Assembly: GCF_910592395.1 (NCBI RefSeq) | Contig: NC_088309.1 | Span: 5,396,501 to 5,460,500, forward strand | Length of the DNA stretch: 64,000 bases | Source: Lineus longissimus | Taxonomy: Eukaryota > Nemertea > Pilidiophora > Heteronemertea > Lineidae | Direction of reading: 5' to 3' | Part shown: one piece after another, positions 50,801 through 61,327 of the stretch | How the letters are laid out: each line of letters begins with the position of its first letter | How positions within the stretch are numbered: position 1 is the first letter of the stretch | Position numbers and translations under genes: made by a program | Notes under the pieces: generated by a model | What the model was told of the DNA's origin: nothing | Databases searched by the model: none | The model's input: the letters and a program-made list of their open reading frames with translations, nothing else

Positions 50801-52457
50801 TGGCCCATCACCAAAGAAAGCATTTTCCTAATGTTGAGTTCTATTCTATTTGACAGCAAATTTTGAACATTTAACTAAATTTCTAAACCATTTTCTTGGC
50901 TTTGGTAAAATTTTGGAATGAAAAGGGCCTTTCTGTTTTTGAACTTAGTGAACACAAAGGAATTTTGTGATTTTACTAGCTGTAGATATACAAACACATC
51001 ATGCAAACAATCAATCTGTGAGTGAAACCCACCTGGCAAGAATATCAACTCTTCGCTGCACAATTCAGCTGCAGTGCATGCAAAAGTGAACTACAAGGAA
51101 GCTTGTTGATGGATGAAAACCCATCTAGATTAGCCAGCCAGATAATTTCTGGTGGCATCAAATACTTACCAATATCTGATTGACCGTGGGCAGGTCCAGT
51201 GGCTGATACCCTGAGCAGTGGACTTTCGCAGATCTGTATTTCCTGCGCGGTTTTGGATCGAGTGCTAGAAGACCAGCAATAGCCGAGTCGGATTCAGTAA
51301 GTTCTTCTGATGAAGGTTCTGCAGGTGAATCGCTTATTTCTACAGCTTCTTGCACTGCAGGAACTGGAAAGTCTTTGGTTGGAGTGCTCCTGAGAAAATC
51401 TGAAGAATAGAGTTTAAAAAGTATGGTGAGGGCTGATTGTCCGAGTGACCATCAATATGACTTTTGTTATTACGCTTACTTTAGGACAGTTGGTGGAATA
51501 ACAAAAGTATGCACAAAGGGAGAAGTGCAGGACTGTGCAATCTGTGGAACTGATCATATTTCTGAGAAATATTGAAGAACATTTCTACAATTTCAGACAC
51601 AATTTGAGCAATGTAACAAATGTAGAACTTAATCAAAAAGTTGAACGGAATAGTGATCCCTATTTATTAAAATTTTAGCCACCACTGATCCTAAATGCTG
51701 CACTTACCTAAATGCTTTTGAGCAAAAGGACTGGTTACTATGCCGCTAACAGGTGAATGCACAATTGGATCATCAAAGTGAAGCTGGTAGTCTATCGGTA
51801 TAATGCCTGCTTCCTCAGGGTCGAATCTACCAGATGTTGAGCGATTGTCACCTCCAAGGAATGATTCTTCCCTCAGAGTACTTTCTGCTGCTGGCAGTCT
51901 GGAACGTTTGACTGGAGTCTTTTTGATTTTAGGACTAGTGAAATCTGAAAAATAGTAAAGGCAGTGAAGTAAGCATCAGGGCAGGCTGACCTTGTTTGGT
52001 GGCTGTAACGCAACCCTGGCTATTAAAAAGTGAATGTTGGTCTAAAAAATGCTTTTATCTTTATTTTAAGTGAATTTTGTGACCACAGAAAAGTATGACC
52101 ATGCGATAAGGACGTCTAGGTTGGCATAATTTTATCAGGTGGGGCTGTCGAGTCCCGACAATAAGACTAAGTCTTGAGTACTTTCATCAATTTGGTTCGT
52201 CATCACAAGCTGAAGACGACATCAACGAATGATGACATGAACCAGATATTCTATTGACACCTGGCTGAACATGCTCGACCCCACGACTTACTTTCAGTTA
52301 TGAATGAAGTAGACGGTGATGAAGGTTCTGGCTTTTGTTTCTCACCGAATTCGGAGTCGAAGCACACAACGTTACTGAAAGAGTCTAACTCCTGATTAGG
52401 AGACAGGTCCCTCTCGTCAAAAGTGACCTGTTCCAAAGTCAGATTATAAGGCTCCAT
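41933..52457 (-). CDS. GOLGA3: Golgin subfamily A member 3 (golgin-160)
   Basis: There are 13 coding exons: 52292-52457, 51708-51944, 51170-51399, 48747-48873, 48438-48553, 45228-48128, 44649-44880, 44263-44477, 43780-44058, 43271-43504, 43008-43153, 42625-42738 and 41933-42110. Phases agree and the sum is 5,175 nt (1,724 residues plus stop). Golgin-160 is a peripheral Golgi coiled-coil tether. Recognition rests on segments I know from vertebrate GOLGA3: a REKAHLEGQ-type start of the coiled coil, KDWYQQQLKAAQEARAQL, an LEREATMHQ segment, KEKFTYQAKLSELR, and a C-terminal PLAALETCLGSL. Residues 1 to about 610 are low-complexity and Ser-rich with a Lys/Ala-rich patch (KAKLKAKARANSKAKAK); about 610-1,620 is coiled coil. 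It is longer than the roughly 1,500-residue human protein, mainly in the head. The start Met follows an in-frame upstream stop. Confidence 0.9.
45228..48128 (-). CDS. GOLGA3: GOLGA3 main coiled-coil exon
   Basis: This is a 2,901-nt phase 0-0 exon encoding residues about 293-1,259. The first third is Ser/Lys/Asp-rich head, including two near-repeats containing VMAEIQGKDSG and VIAEVRGKDSG. The rest is heptad-rich coiled coil of Glu, Leu, Lys and Gln, with no large break. Vertebrate GOLGA3 splits this region over many exons, so intron loss or ancestral absence is likely. The first internal Met (48122) lies two codons inside the exon and is probably not the start, because upstream exons splice in frame. 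Confidence 0.9.
48438..52457 (-). CDS. GOLGA3: GOLGA3 N-terminal exons (five)
   Basis: Exons 52292-52457, 51708-51944, 51170-51399, 48747-48873 and 48438-48553 encode residues 1 to about 292. Content includes MEPYNLTLEQVTFDERDLS, a basic patch SPKIKKTPVKRSRLP (possible nuclear-localisation-like sequence; golgin-160 head fragments are known to reach the nucleus in mammals), two acidic Ser-rich stretches, and ADEIARIIALTQAQLQL. These exons are assigned by splice signals and phase plus the golgin context. Their sequence is poorly conserved, so some exon choices could differ between isoforms. Confidence 0.7.
48874..51169 (-). other. Large GOLGA3 intron
   Basis: This is an intron of about 2.3 kb with no coding exon that I can support. 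It contains the second MITE copy; the rest is AT-rich unique-looking sequence. Confidence 0.6.
49518..49645. mobile_element. 128-bp MITE, copy 2
   Basis: This copy has the same length and terminal inverted repeats as the element at 34229-34356, and is inserted in a GOLGA3 intron. Differences are few point changes (for example aaagacaagc against aaacactagc near the left end). The close similarity implies recent mobilisation by an unseen transposase. Confidence 0.85.
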
Positions 52458-52479
52458 CAGGCCTCATTGTAGGCCCCAT
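52444..52479 (-). promoter_or_regulatory. Short upstream ORF overlapping the GOLGA3 start
   Basis: An ATG at 52477-52479 opens an 11-codon frame (MGPTMRPDGAL) that ends at 52444, passing over the GOLGA3 ATG at 52455-52457 in a different frame. If this 5' UTR exon (to 52511) is used, ribosomes must leak past it or reinitiate. It is a possible translational brake. Confidence 0.5.
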
Positions 52480-53159
52480 CTCTCTGACACCGAGTATACA
52501 GTTGTATCAACCTGAAACAAAAGAAAATAAATTCTAAAATCTGTAATGATATTGATAATCACGGGAGTACACAGGATTTCATTTCAGTAGAACTTTACTT
52601 TAGTTTTAGTTAAATTCAGTCGAGTCTAGACTAAAATCCATCGTCGGAGAACAGGCCAATCCCAGCTTCTTCCCCTACGGTAACCTTATCGGTATCCTTT
52701 GTTGACCTCGACTGACACGCCCTTGAAGACTCGAAATTGACAAAAACAAGTGTCAATATAAACGGGACTCAACCAATCGACATACATACATAACATTACA
52801 TTACATATAGGCCTACAACAAGCTTACAAGGTGTCATGTTCGCAACTGCAACTGTAACTGATGAAATGCCAATCCAAAGATTACTAGGCTAGGCACTACA
52901 TGTTCTGTAGGATTGTGCACATTGTAGTGTATAGGCTATGTACATTTATGCACAGGGCGGTCTGCAAGGCAAAACAAAAATATTTTTACATCAAAATTAA
53001 ACCCAAATCAATGACGTTCGGATACATATAGACTATGAACAACTGACAGTAATAACATGTATAATCCATGTCCATCACCCAAATATAGAAAAAACGGATA
53101 CTTTTGGAGGAAAATGCGAATTTTAATCAATATTTTCACCAACCCGGTATGTTGACAGT

Positions 53160-53187
53160 GCTTGCTACGTCATCAGTTCTCGCGAGA
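53160..53187. promoter_or_regulatory. Bidirectional promoter core with TCTCGCGAGA
   Basis: The palindrome TCTCGCGAGA lies at 53178-53187, and a CRE-like TACGTCA at 53166-53172. In vertebrates this palindrome is a core promoter element bound by BANP and found at CpG-rich, often divergent, promoters. Here it is 18 bp before the + strand CUB gene ATG and about 670 bp from the GOLGA3 5' UTR exon on the - strand. Confidence 0.6.
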
Positions 53188-53205
53188 AGGCGAGAATAAA
53201 AAGCA

Positions 53206-56200
53206 ATGGCGCTGAATACGAAACACGAATTTTTATGCCACTTACAATCTAACTACATCCAAGAAAAGATTTCGGCATTGATGGTGTTATTATGGAACAT
53301 ATTCATCCCAAGTCTCTGTCTAGCCCATCAGGTTACAATGGTAATCTAAAACTACCAGATCATTTCACTTTTTGAACAAAAAGCCTGAGCTCTACAACAT
53401 ATGATAACACTACATACATGACATACTACTAGACCCTACATGTATGATGTACATGATGATTGATACATTCTGTGATTTTTCTTCCACAGGAATTCGAGGT
53501 TATAGTGGCTAGCGCTAATGAAGTAAGGGCGCTTAATTAAAATTTCTCTTCAACAGTTAATCGCATTTAGTAGGCCTCCCTGCGCGTGTCGTTAGCAGGA
53601 GACACCAACAGCTTCAAGACTCTTCAATGCATTGCCAAGAAGGGCGAATGAATTTTGTCACTTGTTACCATCCTGACGATGCTGTGCTACATGCTGGCAA
53701 TGTGGGACTCACTCGGTCTCAAATGTGGCCAAATTATGAGTTCTGACGTTCAACCTTCAGCCTATCGCAGGGTCCCTGCCTTGCCCTTGGCCAATATGTT
53801 TTATAAACTAACGCGTGGATGATTCCCTTGGCAGGCTAAGCTTAGTTGTAATAACAAGTTTTTATTGATTCCAGTATGAAGATACAGCGGCCCAAATGTC
53901 AGACCGAGGTTGTTACATACTCTTGAACAATACCAGAGGTAACATAACCGTCCCACAACCTTTGCTCAAGAATGGAAACTTTATCCAGTGCGAATGGGAC
54001 ATCAGCCCAGGCGGACCGCTTCATATCAAAATTCATTTCCTCCACCTCGACCTTCCAAAAAGACTTGAAAACAATCAATGTTTTGGCACGTTCTTGGAAT
54101 ATGGAATATTTGACTATTTTGGCAGGAGGCTAGTCATAGGCGAGGAGTGTGGAAAACTCGTCCCAAAGGACTATATTGCTGATCAAAACCGAGTTTGGCT
54201 GAAATACTACTCCATTCCAACAAATGGTGGCGGCACATTACCTTTCCTGGTTAGCTATGAAGCATTGGAAAATAGTAAGAAATCCGTTGAAAACATTTCC
54301 ATATTTCATTATTTGACTTCAAGTGCAAGTGCCTGCCTGTGTTTTGTGTTTGATTTGTCGAAATACAATACAATGGTTCTTATCTTGAGACAGGATGTTT
54401 TAAAAAGCCAGGTAAAACCTTTTACCTTTGGCCAACAAACTTCAAAAAGATAATAGTTGCCGAATTATGGCAGACTTATTGAAACAATGGATGTTATTAT
54501 TGGGGAACTTGATAATGATTATTGCTATGTATATTGCCCACTTCTATTTTCAGGTCACATACGTAATACTACCATAGTAATTTCATCAATTTTATCTATG
54601 ATGGTGATTGGAGTAGTTGGATGCTATATCTGTTATTGGTAGGTTATTCTATAAATGACTATTGACAGCCATACGGTTGACTTCTCTCTCATCCTCAACA
54701 CCTGAAGTTACCTAATTTCTGCAGATCCATGGACAACATCTTTGATTGTATTACTCTGAATCAGAATGTCTAGTGCTATAATTTTTTTGTTTTATTCAGT
54801 ATTCCTGATAAAATTTATGTTCCATGGCTCTTAGACTCGAAGGCTTTAAAAAACAAAACAAATGAGAATCCTCTCCTAACATTTTCAATCTTTTACATAA
54901 TGAAGTTCACCTTACAAATGAGCAAGACTGACTGCTCGCCTCGCATTTCATTACACCAATTAATTTTTCATTTTCAGCCAAAGAAAAAAGAGGAAAGATC
55001 CCTACTACAACAAAAGGCGCCAGCAAAAGAGGTTGCAGAAGATAAAGATACGATCTGGTTTGGTAAGAACTCCTTTAGACTGGAAGAGGGTTGCCTTCAA
55101 GCTGAATGAAAATGAACAGGTAAGTTCTCCAGACAGCTAGTTCCATGAGAAGCTGTCTCTTGTCGATGAGCTCCAGACCTGTGTGCTATACTAGCTATAA
55201 AGGCAACATAACTAAAACTAAATCTGTCTTTAGTACTGCTATAGCTATGGGTATTACCATGAATTGATAAAGATCAAGATAGAATATGGAAGCAGTATTT
55301 CTGCACCTTACCTTTTAGAGCTGGGTACCAAATTGAGAATAGGGGTCTTTTAATAATGTGTACCCTTTGTTTTCCAGGTGACTGTGAAGCAGTGTGACTC
55401 CTTAGGGGGCTCTTGTTCAACATCTACTACCATCACATCAGTTGCAACTTCCCTCAAGTTCTCGTCTGACGAGCCAGAGAATGGACTAAGCATCAGAGGT
55501 TTTTCTGTCTGTGAAGATCCAACCAAGTATGAAGACATTTCTGGTAAGAAATGTTCGTAGTGTTGTTATTGAAGACTTTATACCAGCCAGCTGTAAAGGA
55601 GGTTAAGTGTTTGTTGTAGAGACTAAAAAGACTCTTGGGCATTTCTGCCAGTAAGGTATTACAGTCCCAGCAATATTTTTACAACTTAAAAGAGTGATTG
55701 AACTTGCTCTGCTGGTCTTTTTCAGATTATGTTGGTCAGGAAAATCCTCCAAATGATGGGAAGCAAAATCCCGCGTGTGAACCTACGTACCTAAGTCTTC
55801 ACTTGGAGAAGAGTTGTAATGGTCATCTGCCATCTGCATCCAGACCTATCACAGTGAGCCAGCTGGAGACAGTAGAACCAAACTATCTATCATTCAAGAC
55901 ATTTCCCTTGTCTGCTTCACAAATGACCTCCAGGGACTCAATTCCACTGGAAACCTCAAAGTCTGGAGATCCTGGATTGGCTAATAACAATATGAGTTGC
56001 ACATGTAGTCTGAAATCAGCTCAAGTCGATCACAGTCCGTTCTTGTTATCGGGTAGTCTTGATTTCCAGCCGGTCAACCCTCTGTTCCATAGCACCCCAG
56101 ATTTAGAACTCACTTGTGCCAAACCCAACATGAATATTCCAGTAATCCGTATCAATAATGAGTTGGTGTCTTCGTTTTTCATGGCTCAGGTTCGGAACAG

Positions 56201-56552
56201 AAAACAGTCGTGCTCTGCTCCAGATTTAAGCCTGAAGTCACAACGTGAAAGTCCAGGACAAATGTCTGGCTGGGCAACACCACACCCCAGTCACCAAATG
56301 GGAGATGCGCATTATTCAGACCCAGCTGTAACAGATTCAAGCAAAACGTCTCAGCAGCAGAGGTCCATCGCCAGACCAAGACCAACTATTTCTCCCATTA
56401 CGGGTGTCAGTCCAGGACAGATACACAAGGGCTTTTTCACACCTAATTCAGAGGACTTGAAATCACAGTCAAATGACACACCCAGCCCAGTTTATTCTTG
56501 TTTGTTTGAGCATAAAAATAATGCGAAATCCAAAGGTTCCGATAGCTGCTAA
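53206..56552 (+). CDS. CUB-domain single-pass receptor-like protein
   Basis: Exons are 53206-53331, 53490-53522, 53875-54274, 54554-54638, 54978-55119, 55378-55543 and 55726-56552. Phases agree and the sum is 1,779 nt (592 residues plus stop). A hydrophobic segment (ALMVLLWNIFIPSLCLA) near residues 25-41 is a likely signal peptide. Residues about 66-180 form one CUB domain with the four expected cysteines (RGCYILL, IQCEWDI, NQCFGTF, EECGKLV) and the GNIT, PGGPLHI and SYEA landmarks; N-glycosylation sequons are present. A helix (TTIVISSILSMMVIGVVG) near 193-214 is followed by a strongly basic stop-transfer (CQRKKRKD). The tail of about 375 residues is Ser/Pro-rich with tyrosine motifs at Y313 (KYEDI), Y319 (DYVGQ), Y339 and Y371 (EPTYLSL, EPNYLSF). 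The donor of exon 1 (gttaca) is weak. Orthology is not recognised. Confidence 0.78.
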
Positions 56553-56912
56553 TGAATTGGTTGTTCAGCTTTTTGTGGCAAAATATAGTCTTATCGTCTA
56601 AAAGATTCATCATCATGTGATTCAGTGTGAATGTCAAGGGCACCACCCCTTAGTCTGAACATTAAGATTGACATTCAGATACGGTGGTTGGATGTTCCTT
56701 AGTCCCTAATGTCATGTACATGTTCTTTAGTTTGCGTAATGCTATAATTATCAGTATGTTCTTGTAAATGGACAAGATATGTCAGTCTGGTACATTATTC
56801 ATTATACATTACAGTATACATTTTTCACATTTACACTTTTTGTATTCATATATTTTTGATACCACCATTAATTTTGATCATGTTGATTTTGATTTGATCA
56901 TTTTCCTTTTGG

Positions 56913-56918
56913 ATTAAA
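56913..56918 (+). terminator. Candidate poly(A) signal of the CUB gene
   Basis: ATTAAA lies 360 bp after the stop codon in a T-rich region. No closer AATAAA is seen. Confidence 0.35.
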
Positions 56919-57038
56919 GAGGGTAATGAATTTTGAAATATTTCGTTTTAGATCTTTATTCAGTTTGGTGTGGACAGACTGTGATTCTGCAGACTGTATG
57001 TCTTTCTTCAAAAATGGTCCAAATATGCCAATAGTGCC

Positions 57039-57090
57039 GTGCATCAGTTCTTACTCTCTTCCTGGCAAAGAGAGTTAAGGACTGATGCAC
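57039..57090. repeat. Short hairpin
   Basis: Arms 57039-57060 (gtgcatcagttcttactc...) and 57067-57090 are reverse complements apart from one mismatch and one bulge, separated by the 6-nt loop cctggc. Weaker pairing extends outward for another 15-20 nt. It could be a palindromic insertion; a microRNA precursor is less likely because the loop is so short. Confidence 0.6.
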
Positions 57091-57229
57091 AACACCAATA
57101 TGTGGGCATGGTTCCGAATTGAAGTCACACAGATTTTCTCGTCTCTGTCCCCGACATGATTGTGTAGTCAAGTACGATGCAGACGGATTTTGCATTGTGT
57201 GCAAGATGAATAGGTTGTGATATTATGCA

Positions 57230-58860
57230 TGGAATGCCTTTGTTCCAAATTTGCCCCGATGAGACAATCCCAGCGAAACCGAATGGGACCTTACAGCCCT
57301 ACCTTTTCGCCAAAAACAGAGGGATCACAACCAGACTTAATTCGGGCTGGCGCCTCATCACCGTCTTGCCAAGATGGTGACAGAAGAGACAGTCACAAAC
57401 ACATCGAATCGCATGCAGTTCCGGCGTCTTGCAAATGAGGCAGTGACAACTCGTCCCAATTGACCTGGCCACCCCACCGTTTTCCGAAAATATAAGAGGT
57501 TAGTCTGCCACAACCAGACCGAATCCGACTTGGAAGGCCCACTGTCTCGCAAACACTGTGAGAGAGATGACACGGTTACAATCTAACAGAATCGGGACTG
57601 GCAGCTCAGCTCCACTATGCTGCGACTAAATACGCTAAGAGAGAGACAGGCACAGCCCGACCGAATTATAAAATCCGGCCCAGCTTCGCCATTGTCTTGC
57701 TTTACAGGGTGAGGGAGCAAAGGACAGTCACAACCGAACTGAATCGGCCCTGGCAGCTCCACTGTGTTCCCAACGTGCTAAGAGAGACGAGACCGAATCC
57801 GACCTCGACTCCCCAGTGTCTTGGCAAAATGGTGCGAGAGATAGGAGAGTCACAACCAAACCTAGACTGGCTGCTCCACTGCATTGAGAGCGGGAAGAGA
57901 CAGTAACAGACAGACCGAATCGGCCCTGGCAGTTTCGCTGTTTTGCCAAACCTGTGAAGAAGATGAGACAGTCACAACCAGTTCAAATTTGACCTGAGCA
58001 TGGCTACACCACCGTGCCATACATAAATGTGACCAGGGAGATGAGACCGCCACAATCAGACAAAATCTAACCTGTCTGCCTCACGGTGAGATATAAAACA
58101 GTTACAACGAGCCAGATCGAATCGGACCTGGCTTTCCCACCATTTTGCGAAGACGTTGAAAGCGATGAAACAATCACAACCAAGCCGTGTCGGGACCGGT
58201 TTCCACATCGACCTGCCGACATGGTGAAAGAGATTAGATTGTCACAACCATACCGAATAAAACATGACTGCCCCACCATATCCATTTTGTTAGCACGGTA
58301 GGCATTATGAGAAAGTCAGAACTAAACCGAATTTGTCCATGGTGTCCCACTATTTTGCCGAGTCTGTGAGATGAGACATCTGCAACCAGAGTCACAACCA
58401 GACCTGGTGGAGCTCCAGCGTGGAGATGGTCACAACTAGACTCTATCAGGTATGGCTGCCTCACTGTTACACGGTGAGATCGAGAGATGGGACGGCCACA
58501 ATTAGACCGAATCAAACAGGGTAGTCCCACTGTCTGGCCAACATGCATCCTGAGATTCAAGTTTTTGATAATCCTACCTCCCATACAAATATCGGGAGGC
58601 GGAGTATATTGAAAACCACTGGTGCCAGGATGGTCAACATGGGGAAGCGAGACAGGGCAGGAACAACCTTACCGAATCAGGACAGGCTCGGCTGTCCCAC
58701 TGCACTATGTTGTTACACGCTCGGCAGAGTGATGGAGAGGCAGACAACCCGACCGAATGCGACCTGGCTTCCCCACTGTCTTGCCAACACGGTGATCGAG
58801 AGAGATATATAGGACAGTCACAACCTGACCGAATCTTGCCAACCGCGTAGCAGGGACAAC
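57230..58860. repeat. Degenerate satellite, block 2
   Basis: These are irregular copies of the phrases gacagtcacaaccagaccga, atcggacctggc, cccactgt, tttgcc, and gtgagagagatgaga, with a loose spacing of 60-90 bp. It is the same family as 38640-39930. Short frames on both strands here are artefacts. Confidence 0.65.
58591..58633 (+). repeat. Dispersed repeat fragment, copy 1
   Basis: The stretch gaggcggagtatattgaa followed by ccactggtgccaggatg recurs, with few changes, at 61284-61327. Confidence 0.6.
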
Positions 58861-58954
58861 TACCCTATAGTGCTGCCATCTGCATCCTGTTCATCCACTG
58901 GACTATACAGAGTGGGGCCTCCTGGTACAGTGCTTATGTGTGTGTCTTTTTCAC

Positions 58955-59026
58955 CATCCTGAGGAAACCAGGAGTTTGTGTGCAGGGCCGGAGAAGCGAA
59001 CATTAGCCCCCGATTTCCTCAGGATG
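58955..59026. repeat. Small inverted-repeat element, copy 1
   Basis: Perfect 13-bp ends (catcctgaggaaa and its complement) flank a centre with gcgaacattagccccc. A related element with diverged ends and the same centre (gcgaatattaacccc) is at 63111-63167. Confidence 0.6.
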
Positions 59027-59159
59027 TTTTTTTTTACTAGATGTGGCCTTAACAGGGATAATTTTTGTATTCAAATCTATCTCCTGGTACAGGGCTACCG
59101 ACTGTCATAAAAACGGAAAAAGTTCTGGAATACTTGGGATAACTGCACATAATGTTATA

Positions 59160-60203
59160 AGAAAAATGAAATGGCCAGGGCCATTGTGCTCACCTCATGT
59201 GGAGGAAAGATGGATAAAGAGCATGGTATTGTGTCATGTAGTGTTAGGTTTGATGTAGGTCCAAGCAATTACAATTTCCCCAAAATGGCCAATTTACAGT
59301 ACATTCGACCTCTGTGACCTTGAAAAGTAGGTCAAATCAAAGAAGACCCGGGTGACACATTGAATGGTTGTTAGAATTAGATGTACCTATGATATAAAAT
59401 TGGTGCCAATCGGGCAAGTCATTACTAGGAATAATGGCATTTTGATGAATTTAGGATTTGGCCCCCTCCCTGGAGGCCAAACGGCAAATCAGATCGCACC
59501 AAACTTCGGTACCTGAGATCACCTGACCAAGGGGTACATGTGTACTTAATTTGTGATCAATAGTCATTGCAGTTAAGAAACGTGCAATAGTTACGGCGTG
59601 ACGGCGAATTTACGTCATTTGACCTCTGTGACCTTGACAAGAAGGTCAAATTGAAAACCTGTGTGACATATACTGTATGGTGGTTAGATGTACCCATGAT
59701 ATCAAATTGGTGGCAATCGGGCAAGAAGTTAAGGAATAATCACATTTTTAAGGTTTTTGGATTTTGCCCCCTGGTGGTCAAGTGGTGAATCATATTGGAC
59801 CAAACTTTGGTCCCTGAGATCACCTGACTAAGGGGTAAATGTGTACCAAATTTGGTATCAATAGTCATTGCAGTTTAGAAACGTGCCATCGTTACATCCT
59901 AACGGCCAATTTACACCATTTGACCTCTGTGACCTTGAAAAGGAGGTCAAATCAAAAACCCGGAGGATATATGATGCACCTTTGCTAGAAGTACCCACCA
60001 TATTTTTTTCAAAATTTCCCGACTACTATTAAGGAAATTTTGCACATTTTCACTTTTAACGTTTGGCCCCCTGGTGGCCAAACCATGAAACGAATCGGAC
60101 CGAAACTTGGTCTCCAAGGTGTCATTACATAAGGGTACATGTGTACCAAGTTTCAACTCAATAGCTCTAACAGTTACGAAACGTGCCCTGCTAACGGACG
60201 ACG

Positions 60204-60241
<38 letters not shown>

Positions 60242-60293
60242 ACGACGGACGCCACGGTATGGGATAAGCTCACCTCTGCTAAGAGGTGAGCTA
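59160..60293. mobile_element. Non-coding repetitive element with triplicated 305-bp core
   Basis: The phrase tttgacctctgtgaccttga recurs near 59307, 59618 and 59918. The phrase containing aaggggtacatgtgtac recurs near 59522, 59823 and 60125. The core is therefore a 305-bp unit present about three times. The right end has a GAC microsatellite, then ggtatgggataagctcacct and a palindrome with 10-bp arms around gcta at 60269-60292. The left edge is uncertain. I recall similar GAC-plus-gctcacct ends in bivalve genomes (memory, not a search). No open frame is present. Confidence 0.6.
60194..60252. repeat. GAC trinucleotide microsatellite
   Basis: A near-pure (GAC)n run with interspersed GGAC units forms part of the mobile element's right end. 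It creates the poly-Arg frames seen on both strands, which are not genes. Confidence 0.9.
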
Positions 60294-61283
60294 ATGAACT
60301 CGTGCCTGAACTGTAGACTGCCTTTTTAATTCATATTGTATTAATAAAGTTTTCCCATCAAAATGCAATGACAAACTATGGACATGTTTAAACACGTGGA
60401 CAAACTGAAATTCCCTGTTGTCACCTAATTAGTTCTTGGATAATGAACCCATTGCATTACAAAAATATGAATTGATATCAATAATAACATAGAATGTGCT
60501 ATCAAGGATTAGATATACTTGCATTAAATTTGTGACGTCCGAGACATGCCTGGCTTATCTCTTTTTGCCAACAATAGTAAATCTCTAAGACTTTCAGTGA
60601 CAAGGCCTACACCAAGCTGTAAATTGTGCTTTGAGTCATGGGTGGATTTATTCGGTGCATTTGCATAACAAAACCGGCTTGACTCCATAGAAACTAGTAA
60701 ACGGAAGTACTAGGCCTGACAGATCGCAATGGCGGACTTCGATTCAGTAGCACGGGAGATATACAAATATAAAAAGTGAATGAAAAAGATACAGATATCT
60801 CTTTAAAAGTTGTCCAGTTTCCCCGCTTCTTTGCCTTTTCTCCAGGCTTTGATTCGTAAAAAAGGATCGTGCTCTTTGGGCGGACACGTCAGCCGAAAAA
60901 GACCGTTATAAACCCAAATTACAGGTAAGCTGTTCCGTTTTGATGGATTATTGCTAGGTCTATGTACATGTACATGTATTTCCTAGGCCTATTTGCTGGC
61001 CAGAGAAAAGGTATGTAGAATGGTTTTACAAATGCAAAGCCTTCAAATTGTCATGAGAATGTATAGAGGTTCGAGGTCAACTGTTCCAAAAAGAAATAAC
61101 CTTGACTTCTCAATTATGCTGATAAAAAGCGCTATTTCAGCGTTTCTAGAACTCTCTATTGCAGTATCAGGCGCGTATCAATGGGTTTGATGTGCGCAGG
61201 GTAGTTGCGTTTGGATATCCAACGCATCTTAACTACCAGGGTTTGCATCTTAATCAAGATATGCCCCGCGGTTACATCTAAAC

Positions 61284-61327
61284 TATCGAGAGGCGGAGTA
61301 TATTGAAGACAGCTGGTACCAGGATGC
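61284..61327 (+). repeat. Dispersed repeat fragment, copy 2
   Basis: This is the partner of 58591-58633; it shares aggcggagtatattgaa and ggtaccaggatg with few differences. Confidence 0.6.

Noticed and set aside
54978-55062. Ending the CUB gene's fifth exon at an internal gtaaga donor (55063)
   Set aside because: The next acceptor would leave a 15-bp intron, and reading through stays open and in phase to a good donor at 55119/55120.
57230-58860. Many short frames on both strands in the satellite block
   Set aside because: They overlap each other, have satellite composition and lack splice logic.
59947-60289. Arg-rich frames on both strands
   Set aside because: They are produced by the GAC microsatellite inside a non-coding mobile element.
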